NCBI RefSeq assembly: GCF_005938085.1
Contig: NZ_SMZK01000002.1
Coordinates: forward strand, 1 to 64,000
Length of the DNA: 64,000 bases
DNA from: Haloterrigena sp. H1
GTDB taxonomy: Archaea; Halobacteriota; Halobacteria; Halobacteriales; Natrialbaceae
Direction of reading: 5' to 3'
Shown: positions 55,205 to 64,000 of the stretch, piece by piece
Position numbering within the stretch: position 1 is the stretch's first letter
Layout of the letters: the number at the start of each line of letters is the position of its first letter
Notes under the pieces: generated by a model
What the model was told of the DNA's origin: nothing
The model's database searches: none
The model's input: the letters and a program-made list of their open reading frames with translations, nothing else
Made by a program: the position numbers and the translations under genes

Positions 55205-55485
55205 ACTACCTGCCTCGTCGCTGCTGAGCGCTCGGTTATGTATCTCTCCCACGCCTCGAGTTGCTGAGCTGTTTCCTGGTGTTCGACGGGGTCCGACGGT
55301 GGCCCGATGAATACCGGAACGCTATCGGTCCACAGCCGTCCCGATATCCCGTGGTCTGTCCTCGGCTGTCGTCGCTTCACGCTATCGGCCAACGCAGCTT
55401 CGATACTCTGTTTTGGATCTCTGTGTGACCAGTCAGCGTTCTCCTCGCGTTCGAACGTGAACGAGTCGACGAAATCACGCGTCAC
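55201..55485 (-). CDS. Small protein coupled to the P-type ATPase
   Basis: A 94-residue soluble acidic/basic-mixed protein (MTRDFVDSFTFEREENADWSHRDPKQS...), coupled to the ATPase start by ATGA. No family recognised. Trp, Arg and Asp-rich. Translation coupling suggests a function with the pump. Confidence 0.6.
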   Translation of the reverse strand: MTRDFVDSFTFEREENADWSHRDPKQSIEAALADSVKRRQPRTDHGISGRLWTDSVPVFIGPPSDPVEHQETAQQLEAWERYITERSAATRQVV

Positions 55486-55721
55486 CCGTCATCTCCCAAT
55501 TTCGAGCGTGACTGGGCTGTTGTCTTCGAGTGGCCAGTCAATTGATGGGGGGACGTGGCAACCGCTGCTCGCGTTCTCGGTTCTTCGGGTTTGAATTCTC
55601 TCATAGTCGACCAGACAGTGGACATTTGTATGAACAAAGGTAGCAGTTTCCACGACTCGAAACCTACTGTCGGCTTGCATGTAGCGAGTGCAGTTCACTA
55701 TCAGGTACCAGTTTGTGTGCG

Positions 55722-56606
55722 TCACTCACCGTTCTCAACAGGCTCTCGAACCGTCAGAACGGGAATCGGTGACGTCCGAATGAGCGATTCCGTGACGCTT
55801 CCGAGCATGTATCGATCGAAGCCAGTTCGACCGTGCGTCCCGATGACGACGAGATTGACATCGTTGTCGTTAATGTACGAGAGAATCGCTTTGGGAATCG
55901 AAGAGGCGTGTTCGATCGTCTTCGAAACCGACTCGACGCCAGCGTTCGTTGCGAATTCCGCTGCCTCGTCGAGCAACTCGGTCGCGCTTCCCTCTAACAT
56001 CGACTGCTGGATGTCGCTCCGGACATCGACACCGAGACTCGTGAGGGCGATAACAGAGAGGAGGTGAAGCGTTGCCTCCTCGGCGCTCACGACGTCTACG
56101 CCCATTGCGAGTGCTTGATTCGCACAGTCACTCCCATCAGTTGGGACGAGGACGTCTTCGTATGGGTACTGGAGTTCATCGGCTGCATCCGGTTGAATTG
56201 TGAGGACTGGTACGTCCGATCGTCGGACTACCCGCTCGGTGGTACTCCCAAGGAGCAAGCGCTCGAGGCCTTGCCGACCGTGAGTGGGCATAGCGACGAG
56301 ATCAATGTCATTCGCTTCAGCGTAGTCAATGATGATTCTGTATGGGTCTCCTTGTCGAACATCTGTAACAGTGCTCACGCCTCGTTGCTCAACACGGTCA
56401 GCTGTTTCTCGAACGAGTTGCTTGCCTTCCTGTTCGAGGGTATCGACAACGTCCCCTCGAATTCGTGTCACACTATCTCGCGTTGTATCCGCAACGTTGA
56501 GGATATGGACTGTCGAATCGTGTGTGGTCGCGATATCGAGGACGTGCTCAAATACGTCTGTCGTCCCATCGTTCTCGTCGACCGGGAAGAGAAGGGTATC
56601 GAACAT
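55722..56606 (-). CDS. Tandem-domain universal stress protein
   Basis: A 294-residue protein of two UspA domains from ATG 56606 (MFDTLLFPVDENDG); a start 16 codons upstream is less likely. Domain 1 has MPTHGRQGLERLLLGST (GX9GS half present, first Gly replaced). Domain 2 has the full nucleotide loop GTHGRTGFDRYMLGSV, so ATP binding is likely there. It lies in the ion-transport block and probably acts in stress adaptation. Confidence 0.92.
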   Translation of the reverse strand: MFDTLLFPVDENDGTTDVFEHVLDIATTHDSTVHILNVADTTRDSVTRIRGDVVDTLEQEGKQLVRETADRVEQRGVSTVTDVRQGDPYRIIIDYAEANDIDLVAMPTHGRQGLERLLLGSTTERVVRRSDVPVLTIQPDAADELQYPYEDVLVPTDGSDCANQALAMGVDVVSAEEATLHLLSVIALTSLGVDVRSDIQQSMLEGSATELLDEAAEFATNAGVESVSKTIEHASSIPKAILSYINDNDVNLVVIGTHGRTGFDRYMLGSVTESLIRTSPIPVLTVREPVENGE

Positions 56607-57131
56607 ACGCAGACTTTGGGTTGAGAACACAAAACAAGAGGGGATATTATTCAATTCGGTATGAAGCTAAGATTCGGATGCAGTTGTCATTTGTACATCT
56701 GAATACCCTTCCAAGAGTCACCAAAGTATCTTCATTCTTCATTGGTTTTCCACATCTTGAGCATTTATTCGTAGATTCCATTTCGCAACTATTCATGTGA
56801 AAACTACAACTCCGGCACTAAAAACGATGTTGGGTATCGACGTAATGCTAAATATCGGTATATTTCAACAGATTCTAATCATTTGCCAGCAACAGGCTGT
56901 TAACATCGTCCCTGGGATGTCTGCTCATTAGCGGTGGCGGTGAGAGTGTCAAGCCCCCGCCCTTAAGGAGCGACCGGAGGGAGCGAGTAGGGCGTGGTAG
57001 TTCACTGCAGTACCGTGAGTTCAATCGACAGACATTCCTGAAAGAGGTAAGACAACAGACCCACCACATGTCTGCTGCATCATCTACAGACGGAACAGAT
57101 CGATCACTTCGGTGCTGGACCTCGAGGCGAT
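56607..57131. other. Intergenic region with a 77-bp IS605-derived palindromic unit
   Basis: No gene; weak open frames lack coding character. An AT-rich segment occurs at 56640-56890. A PATE-like unit lies at 56931-57007 (separate entry). The rest (57008-57131) is unassigned sequence upstream of the Kef stop. Confidence 0.6.
56931..57007 (+). mobile_element. PATE-like minimal IS200/IS605 derivative
   Basis: A 77-bp unit with the same tips as the TnpB element: GCGGTGGCGGTGAGAG after CATTA at the left and GTAGTTCACTG at the right. The middle is one imperfect hairpin (CCGCCCTTAAGGAGC... GCGAGTAGGGCG). No coding capacity; probably mobilised in trans by a TnpA supplied elsewhere. It lies between a UspA gene and a Kef-type gene. 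Confidence 0.75.
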
Positions 57132-58802
57132 TCACAGTGTCGATACTTCCCGATCGACGGTCCCCAGTTCATTGAGGTGATCTTCGCGAAGCTCTTCAGT
57201 CGTCGAACTTTTGCCGACGATAGTTTCGACGTGGTCGATCAGCTGATCAGACGCAAGCAAGTCTGGGACTGCAACGTAGATCGCACCGCGTTCCAACCAT
57301 TCCCTTGCCTGTACAATTGATCGGGATCGCAAAACTACGTCACTCTCGATGTCTAGGGACATGATCTGCTCGGATGTCGGTCGATAATCGGCTGTCGAGA
57401 CGATAAGTGTCGCATCTGATGCGTTTGCGACAGTCCAAGAATAATCATAGAGTGCGTCGCCTCGAACATAGTTACTACACGTCATACGAACGTCTTCCCA
57501 TAGGAGTGGATCGTTCTCGATCACTACGTACTCTTGATCGTACTGTTCGCAGGTCTCGACGATTTGTCGACCTTGTCGTCCGTATCCGACAATGATCACA
57601 TGATCTTGAAGTGTCTCGTTGACGTTGCTTCGTCGGTCGATCTTGACTGTCTGTCGGCCTTGCATTAAATTACTGAAAGCTCTCTCATATAGCGGCTGTT
57701 CATATTTTCGTACCACGGATATCAGGATCATCGTCGCCGCTGCTGCGATAATGATGGCGTCGAACAGCATCTCGTTAATCGTCGCGATTAGGGCTGCCTC
57801 GATAACGAGGATCAGAGTCATCTCGCTCACCTGATTTGTACTCGTCCCGACTAGGTGCACTGTTCGAGCGTCGTATCCCTCATAAAGTAATGATAACATT
57901 GTAATGAAGGGATTGACGACAAGGACGAGACCGATCAATGCGATCGAGATGACGACTACCTCAAGCGTCGGTATCGAGACGAGAGCACCGACGGTCACGA
58001 AGAAAATCGCGACGAAAAAGTCCCTGAGTGACTGGATTCCATTAAAAACCTCGAGCGCGTCTGTACCGTCGCGTCGAATCGCGATTCCTGCGGCAAACGC
58101 TCCCACAACGATCGAGAGCCCAACGAAATTAGCGGCAGCGAGGAAGGCGAACAGTATCGAGATACTGCCCATCAAGATGAGTTCGGCGGAGCCATCGGCC
58201 AGGCGAACAAGCTGGTCGAACCCGTATCGGTAGATGAACAGCGCGACGATGAGGAGAATCACCCCATAGCCGATGTTCGCCGCGATCGCGTCCGGAGTAT
58301 AGGTGTCCGCCGAAATCACGAGCAACAGAACGACTGCGACAAGATCGTCGAACAGGTGGATGGATGATGCCAGTCGATCGTGAACGAGTCTTGGCCCAGC
58401 AGTCTGTTCGAGCAACTCCCGACCGACAAGCGTTGAGCTGAGCGTGCCGGCGGCCGCGAAGTACACTGCATTAAGCGGGTCAAATCCGAAGAGAGTTGCG
58501 ACAAGAAACCCAACAGGGCCGACGATCGCGATCTGGGCCATTGCCGCCAGTTCGCTGTCTCGGAGCACGCCCTTGATCGCCTGAAAGTCGATCCGCGTCC
58601 CGAAGGCGAACACGAGAAACGCGATTCCCCATTGTGCAAGCTCAAGGATAGTCAACTGGTCGACAACTGGTCCAACGAATATCCCTGCGAGGATGTAAGA
58701 TGGAATCGTCGAGATCGACAGCTGATTCGCGAGCAACAGTATGATACCCGCGATTACGAAGACCATTGCCAGCGTCGCTACCATCTCAGCCATCGATCTC
58801 AC
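57132..58802 (-). CDS. Kef-type K+/cation:proton antiporter (CPA2) with TrkA-N domain
   Basis: A 556-residue membrane antiporter. About 12 hydrophobic helices span residues 1-380, with the CPA2 blocks QLSISTIPSYILAGIFVGP, FAFGTRIDF and FDDLVAVVLLLV. A soluble Rossmann regulatory domain follows: DHVIIVGYGRQGRQIVE has the canonical GxGxxG NAD-binding loop near residue 400. It exchanges K+ or Na+ for protons. It overlaps the upstream Kef-type gene by 17 bases, indicating one transcript. Confidence 0.9.
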   Translation of the reverse strand: MRSMAEMVATLAMVFVIAGIILLLANQLSISTIPSYILAGIFVGPVVDQLTILELAQWGIAFLVFAFGTRIDFQAIKGVLRDSELAAMAQIAIVGPVGFLVATLFGFDPLNAVYFAAAGTLSSTLVGRELLEQTAGPRLVHDRLASSIHLFDDLVAVVLLLVISADTYTPDAIAANIGYGVILLIVALFIYRYGFDQLVRLADGSAELILMGSISILFAFLAAANFVGLSIVVGAFAAGIAIRRDGTDALEVFNGIQSLRDFFVAIFFVTVGALVSIPTLEVVVISIALIGLVLVVNPFITMLSLLYEGYDARTVHLVGTSTNQVSEMTLILVIEAALIATINEMLFDAIIIAAAATMILISVVRKYEQPLYERAFSNLMQGRQTVKIDRRSNVNETLQDHVIIVGYGRQGRQIVETCEQYDQEYVVIENDPLLWEDVRMTCSNYVRGDALYDYSWTVANASDATLIVSTADYRPTSEQIMSLDIESDVVLRSRSIVQAREWLERGAIYVAVPDLLASDQLIDHVETIVGKSSTTEELREDHLNELGTVDREVSTL

Positions 58803-60519
58803 CCCCGGAATCAGCGATTTCAGTCGACCTGTCCCGTTTTAACGTTTGGCGTTCGATACGCTTGAGGTCTGGCTGGATCGATTCGAAGAATTGTTCTCGA
58901 TCCTCGAAGTATTCGGCGATATATGCAGACACCTTCTCGGCGGTCAGATACGTGCTCATAACGACGTAATCCGCTCCCTGTTCGTAGAGGTGAGTGGCGT
59001 CTTCGGCCCGTTCAGCCTCGACAAAAACTGTTGCGTCCGATGCCGACTCTGCGATCACCATTTCGTTGACGTCAACTTCGACGCTCGAACTGATGACGAA
59101 CTCCGCTTTCTCGAGTTTTGCTTCTTTTCGAACCTTTCCATGACGGAAGTCACCGAAAATAAACTTGTACTTTCCTTCAGCTCTAAGTTGGTCGATGTGC
59201 TCGGTCTTTCGATCGATCACAATGACCTCGCCGTAGGTATCCTGCAGAAGCGGGAGTACTCGCTCGGTGAGAGGATCGAGTCCGATCGCAACCGCGTGCC
59301 CCTCGTATTCGTGTGACTCCCCGTCGCGACCGTCCTCACTCCATACCGTCGTCAACCAAGGCCGCACCTGGTCGTAGAGCTGATGATTGTATTTGACGAC
59401 ATAGACAGAGACGGCCATCGTGAATACGGCGATCAGGCTGAGGAATCCGAGAACTGCCTCGTCTATGAACCCACCCGTGAGTGCGACGGCCCCGAACACG
59501 AGCGCGAATTCGCTCACCTGAATCATGTGGGCGCTTCCTAAAAATGTCGTCTCGAGGCTGAACTCCTGCCAGTCGATGAGAAGGAAAAAGACAACGAACT
59601 TGACTGGCATCAGGACGAGCGCAGCGATAACCGCCTCCTGCCAATAAGCGACAAGTTCGGATGCCTCAAGTTGGAGGCCAATCGAGACGAAGAAGATGAG
59701 GATGAACAGGTCGGTCAACGGGGTAATACGGTCCTGAAGCTCCGTGCTGTAGGGGAGTTGCGCGAGCGCGACGCCAGCGAGGAACGCGCCCATCTCGATG
59801 GAGAGGTCGAGTTCTAGCGAAACGAAGACGAACAGGAACGCCCAGGCGAGCGAGACCACAAAGAAGACCTCCTTGTCGTTTGCGATCCGTTTGAACACTG
59901 CCGGCAACAGGTAGCGAGAGGCAGCGATGGAGACGATCCCAATCACTCCGATCAAAGCGAGGATCGTAAGCAGAGTGATCGCAACTTCGACCGCACTGTC
60001 GGGCTGTCCGGTCGAGAGCAATGCGAGCAACACAACGACCACGATGTCTTGGACAAGCAACACCCCAATGTCGATCTTACCGGGGAGGGTCGTCGCCTCA
60101 TCCTTGTCGGTCAGCATCTTGATGACGACCGCTGTCGAGCTATACATCACTGCGAGTCCGATCAGGAGAGACTGCCAAGTTGGGAAGCCCAACAATAATG
60201 CTGTGCCCATTCCGGCCAGGCACACGAGTGCCATTTGAGGCAGCGAAATCTTGACGATCGAGGAGAGGATATGTCTAATGTCCTCGATCCGCATTTTAAC
60301 GCCCAGCAGGAACAACAGGAATGCGAGGCCAAGTTCCGCCATCGATTCTGTGAGTTCGCTCGGTGTCACTACACCAAGAACTGGCGGGCCAAGTAGCAGC
60401 CCGGTCAAAATATATGCGATAATCGTTGGCTGGCCGCTCTGGCGGGCCACGAGACCGACGGCTGTCGCAGTAATGATGATTAACGCAAGATCAGTCGCGA
60501 TCCCGGATTCAACCACCAT
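58786..60519 (-). CDS. Kef-type K+/cation:proton antiporter (CPA2), second gene
   Basis: A 577-residue antiporter: about 12 helices (residues 8-385), with GQPTIIAYILTGLLLGPPVLG, FLLGVKMRIEDI and DIGVLLVQDIVVVVLLAL. The C-terminal TrkA-N-like domain starts GHAVAIGLDPLTERVLP, where the GxGxxG loop is degenerate, so nucleotide control may be lost or altered. It lies immediately upstream of its overlapping paralogue and downstream of the trkH remnant, forming a former K+ transport operon. Confidence 0.9.
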   Translation of the reverse strand: MVVESGIATDLALIIITATAVGLVARQSGQPTIIAYILTGLLLGPPVLGVVTPSELTESMAELGLAFLLFLLGVKMRIEDIRHILSSIVKISLPQMALVCLAGMGTALLLGFPTWQSLLIGLAVMYSSTAVVIKMLTDKDEATTLPGKIDIGVLLVQDIVVVVLLALLSTGQPDSAVEVAITLLTILALIGVIGIVSIAASRYLLPAVFKRIANDKEVFFVVSLAWAFLFVFVSLELDLSIEMGAFLAGVALAQLPYSTELQDRITPLTDLFILIFFVSIGLQLEASELVAYWQEAVIAALVLMPVKFVVFFLLIDWQEFSLETTFLGSAHMIQVSEFALVFGAVALTGGFIDEAVLGFLSLIAVFTMAVSVYVVKYNHQLYDQVRPWLTTVWSEDGRDGESHEYEGHAVAIGLDPLTERVLPLLQDTYGEVIVIDRKTEHIDQLRAEGKYKFIFGDFRHGKVRKEAKLEKAEFVISSSVEVDVNEMVIAESASDATVFVEAERAEDATHLYEQGADYVVMSTYLTAEKVSAYIAEYFEDREQFFESIQPDLKRIERQTLKRDRSTEIADSGGEIDG

Positions 60520-61820
60520 CTATATCGAAATCTCGAAAGATGACCCCGTCCGATTCACGACGTGGCGGTTGCTGATCCAGACGGTACGTCGGCCTCGAGT
60601 TGTGAGCGTGGCTCTCACGATATGGTCCGAGTGTCGATTCGTCCGAGTCCCTTTTCACCATTCTGGTGTCTGACCTCTCTCCGCATCAATTCTCTTATAT
60701 AACCAATATAAAATGTAATTCACTCCAACACGATGGCGTGAGCAGAACGAGTACGGGGATGATCTCGATACGACCGATCCACATCAACAGAATCATAACA
60801 AGTTTGGTACTCGAAGGAAAGACCTCGTAAGTCGCGAACGGTCCGACGACGCCAAATCCTGGTCCGATATTAAAAAACGTCGCCGCAGCTGCACTCATCG
60901 CTTCGAACTCTCCAATCATGAGTCTGACCCGTAACGTGTCAAACACAATGAATACGGTTGCGGTGATGAAGAAAACGAGGCTCACAAGGATGTATGCATA
61001 GATATCTCGAATTGTCTCCTCATCAACAACCTCACCACTAAGCCGAACTGGACGGATAGCTTGCGGATGGCTCGCGACGAAGAGGTCACGCTGGAATGCT
61101 TTCACCACGAGGAGCCAGCGGAGGGCTTTGATCGAACAAGTTGTACTCCCTGTCATGCCACCAATGAACATACAGATGAACAAGAGGTTCTTCGTCGACG
61201 CGGACCAGAGATCGAAGTCGGTACTTGCGTATCCCGTGGTCGTCGTGATCGAGACGACCTAAAAAATGGCATGGCGAACAGTTGTTCCTATCGTTTCAGT
61301 CAGGCCGTCCTCAAGTATGAGCAGGCTTGCGACACCAAGACTGAACAGGACCAGTACGCCGATGTAGAACCGAAACTCGTCACTCTGGTAGAGACGTTTG
61401 TACTGTCATTGAAGGACAAGATAGAGAAGAATGAAATTCGTCGCACCGACAATCATGAAAACAATCGTGACCCACTGGACCGCAGGAGAAAACGCGGCGA
61501 GGCTCTCGGGACGCGGCGAGAAGCCGCTCGTTGACACCGTCGTCAGCGGGTGAGTAACCGCGTCGTATAGGGTCATATTCGGCGCGAGACCGACGAGATG
61601 GAGCAAATACAGAATCCCGATCTGGGACACTGTGAGTCCCATGTATAAGCTCCAGATGAGACGGGCAGTCTCAGAGATACGTGGAGTGAGCTTTGTAACG
61701 TCCTGGGTCTGGGTCTCTGTTCACATCAACTGGGCACCCGCAACTCCCAACTGGGTGAGCACTGCCGTCGCGAGCACGAGGATCCCTAAACCGCCGAGCC
61801 ACTGAATTAATTGTCGCCAC

Positions 61821-62256
61821 GAGGGTGTCATAGAAGTCTTCTCATGCTGCTTATTACAGCCACTTCTACAGTGAATTGTCCGATAAGTAGGTCTGCGAAT
61901 TGAACGGCGAAGGGAATATACACAAGAGGACAGAATTCACTCAACAGGCAGACATAATATGAATGAAGATTTATTTGTTCGTGTAGTCGGCGGTATTGGG
62001 ACGATAGCGATTCTACTCGTTGCGGTTACAGTAGGCGCTTTGTTGGGGAATAATCCTGATGAAATGTTTGCTTGGTCAATGATTAGTACAGTCACACTCT
62101 CAATAGGTGCGGTTATAATCATCTATCGTTTCGAAGATAAAATAGATTCAATGTAATGAGCGATCGAGAGCATGTACTGACCGATACGTAGTTTCCCTGT
62201 ACTTATCGAATCAGGATGCCCGCATAGAGGTGTGAGTGGCGTTCTATGACACCCTA
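61821..62256 (+). mobile_element. Small IR-flanked element 2, carries a two-TM gene, inserted in trkH
   Basis: 436 bp. Ends GAGGGTGTCATAGAA (61821) and TTCTATGACACCCTA (ending 62256); 14 inner bases are perfect inverted repeats. Flanked by a perfect 9-bp duplication TGTCGCCAC (61812-61820, 62257-62265). No transposase. Sister of the element at 696-2299. Confidence 0.9.
61959..62156 (+). CDS. Small two-TM membrane protein, cargo of IR element 2
   Basis: A 65-residue protein: two hydrophobic helices (about residues 8-29 and 38-56) with a short acidic loop NNPDEM, then a charged tail FEDKIDSM. Preceded by an AT-rich leader. It occupies the middle of the 436-bp element and reads toward the element's right end, as its counterpart at 1871-2062 does relative to its own ends. 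Function unknown. Confidence 0.65.
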   Translation: MNEDLFVRVVGGIGTIAILLVAVTVGALLGNNPDEMFAWSMISTVTLSIGAVIIIYRFEDKIDSM

Positions 62257-62765
62257 TGTCGCCACAGCAGGACTGCTCTCGAGTGGGCGGAAAAATCTAC
62301 CATCGCCGTCGCACCTGTAGTCGTTACTCCACTCATGCTCTCGAACAGCGCATTGATTGGGTGAGCAAGTGCCCCGTTCTCAGCAGTGATAAACGGTATT
62401 GCCCCGATCAAGGCGATAGTCAGCCAGGCGAGCGACACCATCAGGAAGGCCTCCCTAGTTCCCAGATCACGGTCAGTTGCAAGCCGCTCGAGGGCGAGTC
62501 CGACCGCTACCGTGACAACAATCGTAAGGACAAATGGCAGGACGTCCTCCCTATCGTATACTGCGAGCGCGAGTGGGAAGATAAGCGGCACGGCAAGCCA
62601 CTTTGCGATCGTTCCGACAAGGCTACAGCTAGTCCGCCAATCAACGCGCACCCTCATCGAACACCTCTCGATGGGCGGTGCATCCATTCGTGCCGGCCCC
62701 AACGTTTGTCGGCCGATTGGACCCTCATTCGCTCGAACCGATCGATGAAACCGTTTCAATCCCAC

Positions 62766-62877
62766 GTATAAATCTGAACCGGATATATTTGATCGATGTT
62801 ACCACCTCTGGAATTGCCCGGCTAAGAAATCATCTGCTTTAGCAGTCTTTCTTGTATTGTGTGTCTGATTGACATTC
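62766..62877. other. Short AT-rich spacer
   Basis: Between the trkH remnant and the right end of the tnpB remnant. No gene. Contains a CTAAGA/TGCTTTAGCAG stretch, possibly a decayed end of an IS. Confidence 0.4.
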
Positions 62878-62899
62878 TCCTCCGGCTGAAGCCGGAGGA
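62878..62899. repeat. Subterminal hairpin of the second IS605-type element
   Basis: TCCTCCGGC-TGAA-GCCGGAGGA, a perfect 9-bp stem with a 4-nt loop, 19 bases before the tnpB stop at 62918. Typical right-end structure of this IS group, equivalent to the omega RNA 3' stem. Not the same type as the hairpin at 33703. Confidence 0.75.
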
Positions 62900-62917
62900 A
62901 TCCCAAGCGTTGGGATA

Positions 62918-64000
62918 TTAGAGTTTGCAGACTCCCTGTTCTCTCGGTGTGAACCGTCCGCTCTCGCGGTCGAACAGGAAGACTCCGGGCTGTGCCAACC
63001 AGCCGTTACTCATATCCCCGGTCGGGGGACTCTGAGTTATCTTTCTACGAATGTTCACCGCACCGTTCACGTCTGCGTTCATCGTCGTTTCGCACGCCGA
63101 ACAGACGTATAGACCACGCTCCACGCGGTTGCTATCCCGAATCCGCCCGCAACACGAACACGTCTTCGAGGTGTTCTTCTCGTCTACGCGGTCAACGAGG
63201 ATGCCGTATTCTTCGGCCTTGTATTCAAGTAGACGGGCGAATCAGTCAAACTCCCATCCATGGAGTTTCTTGTTCCCCGACGCACCCCAGTTTCGCGAGT
63301 CGCCGTTGTCGTCTTCTCGAATGTCGCTGAGGTCGCCAACTGCTATCTTCGCCACGCCTTCTTCGACACACCGTTGTGCGATGTGTTTCGAGAGTGTGTG
63401 GAGGAAGTGGTCTTTGCGTCGGGAGAGTTTCCGGCGAGCCTTCAACGCACGTTTCGACGGCCCGTTCTCGCCTTCGGTCTGGTACTCCTCGCGGGTGAAG
63501 TAGTGCTTGTCCTCTTTCAGCACGTTCCCCGGATATAGTTCACTTGCACCGTCTTCGTAGTCGATGGCAAGGTAGTTACTGATACCGAGGTCAATACCCG
63601 CCGTGTTGTCGCCGGGCGCGTCTTCGACTGGAATCTTTTTCCTGCAGACGAGATGGAGTTCTCACTCGTCGCCGTTCCAGACGGCACGTACCTGCTGGAT
63701 GTTCTCGACTTCTACGTCGGGACGGGTTTCGTACTCCGCGAGGATGAAGTCAGACCGTGACTCTTTCAGGTTGAATCCTTTCGAGAGGCGAAGTTGGCCG
63801 TGCTTGTCGTCGTGCTTGATAGCTCGCTTTTTCCACGTGACGGTCGAGTGCGGGTGTCGGTTGCCCCGTTTCCGGTAGCCCGGTGGATTGTTGCCGTCGT
63901 TGGAGTTGTACCAGCCGGTAAACGCCTCAGCAAGCTCTTCGAGAACTCGCTGACTTGACTGAGAATGGAGGTCACTGTAGCATTCATGGTCTTTCAACTC
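62918..64000 (-). pseudogene. tnpB: tnpB, partial, two nonsense mutations, runs off window
   Basis: Minus-strand frame from beyond 64000 to 62918. Segment 1 ends WNGDE-* at 63662. Segment 2 continues ELHLVCRKK...GIDLGISNYLAIDY (RuvC Asp) to LHGWEFD-* near 63246. Segment 3 reads FARLLEYKAEEYGILVDRVDEKNTSKTCSCCGRIRD, then YVCSACETTMNADVNGAVNI (zinc finger, last catalytic Asp). Both stops are TGA where Trp (TGG) is likely. A different subgroup from the intact TnpB at 33700. The second RuvC acid is Asp in VGDLSDI. Confidence 0.85.

Larger units (their letters stand above)
60695..62657 (-). pseudogene. trkH: trkH K+ channel subunit, split by small IR element and nonsense mutations
   Basis: N-terminal part 62657-62257: MRVRVDWRTSCSLVG..., helices, first filter region ESMSGVTTTGATAM, to AVLLWR. 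The insertion at 61821-62256 splits it. After removal the frame continues RQLIQWLGGLGILVLA. Further in-frame stops lie in GAQLM-*-TETQ, YLVLQ-*-QYKRLYQ and HAIF-*-VVSITTTTG (the last about 61262). The C-terminal frame runs from LWSAS to 60695, with GGMTGSTTCSIK in the fourth filter (Cys-Ser for Gly-Gly). Each stop fits one C to T change. The gene is dead, though the operon antiporters remain. Confidence 0.85.

Overview
The window is a haloarchaeal accessory replicon or genomic island. The proteins are strongly acidic, and the gene families are typical of Halobacteria: Orc1/Cdc6 initiators, ISH-type transposases, SWIM and CxxC zinc proteins, Tat-dependent lipoprotein signals, class III PHA synthase and UspA proteins. 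Two separate orc1/cdc6 genes, two tyrosine recombinase remnants plus one intact recombinase, and about a dozen insertion sequences or their remnants point to a plasmid, megaplasmid or integrated plasmid. I saw no rRNA, tRNA or CRISPR array.

Layout. 0-7.4 kb: a small inverted-repeat element broken by an IS5-type IS (ISH1-like), an FKBP isomerase, small zinc proteins, two PadR regulators, and two different IS630 elements abutting at one shared TA. 7.5-19.7 kb: small membrane and lipoprotein genes, the first orc1, a broken Cas4-like nuclease end, three large IS4-type transposases (two in a tandem 2,494-bp repeat, each with a divergent passenger gene) and an integrase. 20-24.8 kb: a 1,027-residue sensor kinase with a LOV domain, a PIN-like/HTH pair and a SWIM fragment. 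24.9-30.7 kb: a second copy of the IS5 element split by an ISH6 element, the second orc1 with an iteron-like upstream region, and an archaeal ATPase. 31-39.8 kb: a SWIM/SprT/zinc-finger locus, with a five-gene minus-strand cluster whose last gene is split by a TnpB element. 40-50 kb: decayed genes (XPB-like helicase, HemAT, integrases, TumE-type toxin) among small regulators, a CPBP protease and a second SWIM gene. 50-64 kb: a minus-strand stress and ion-homeostasis block (PhaC, UspA, Ca2+-type P-ATPase, UspA, two Kef-type antiporters, decayed trkH) and a decayed tnpB running off the end.

Most informative observations. (1) Two related IR-flanked elements (about 0.44 kb, and about 0.65 kb once its own IS is removed) each carry one tiny two-helix membrane protein and no transposase. 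One sits in trkH with a perfect 9-bp duplication. (2) The TnpB element at 33693-35124 can be removed in silico to restore a 417-residue reading frame exactly, which also predicts its TAM (TTTA) and its own donor-joint guide. (3) The SWIM/SprT/zinc-finger cluster is a candidate uncharacterised multi-gene system. (4) The IS4-type elements carry a conserved divergent passenger gene. (5) The sensor kinase has a complete LOV cysteine motif downstream of its kinase core. All calls come from reading the sequence; no database search was run.
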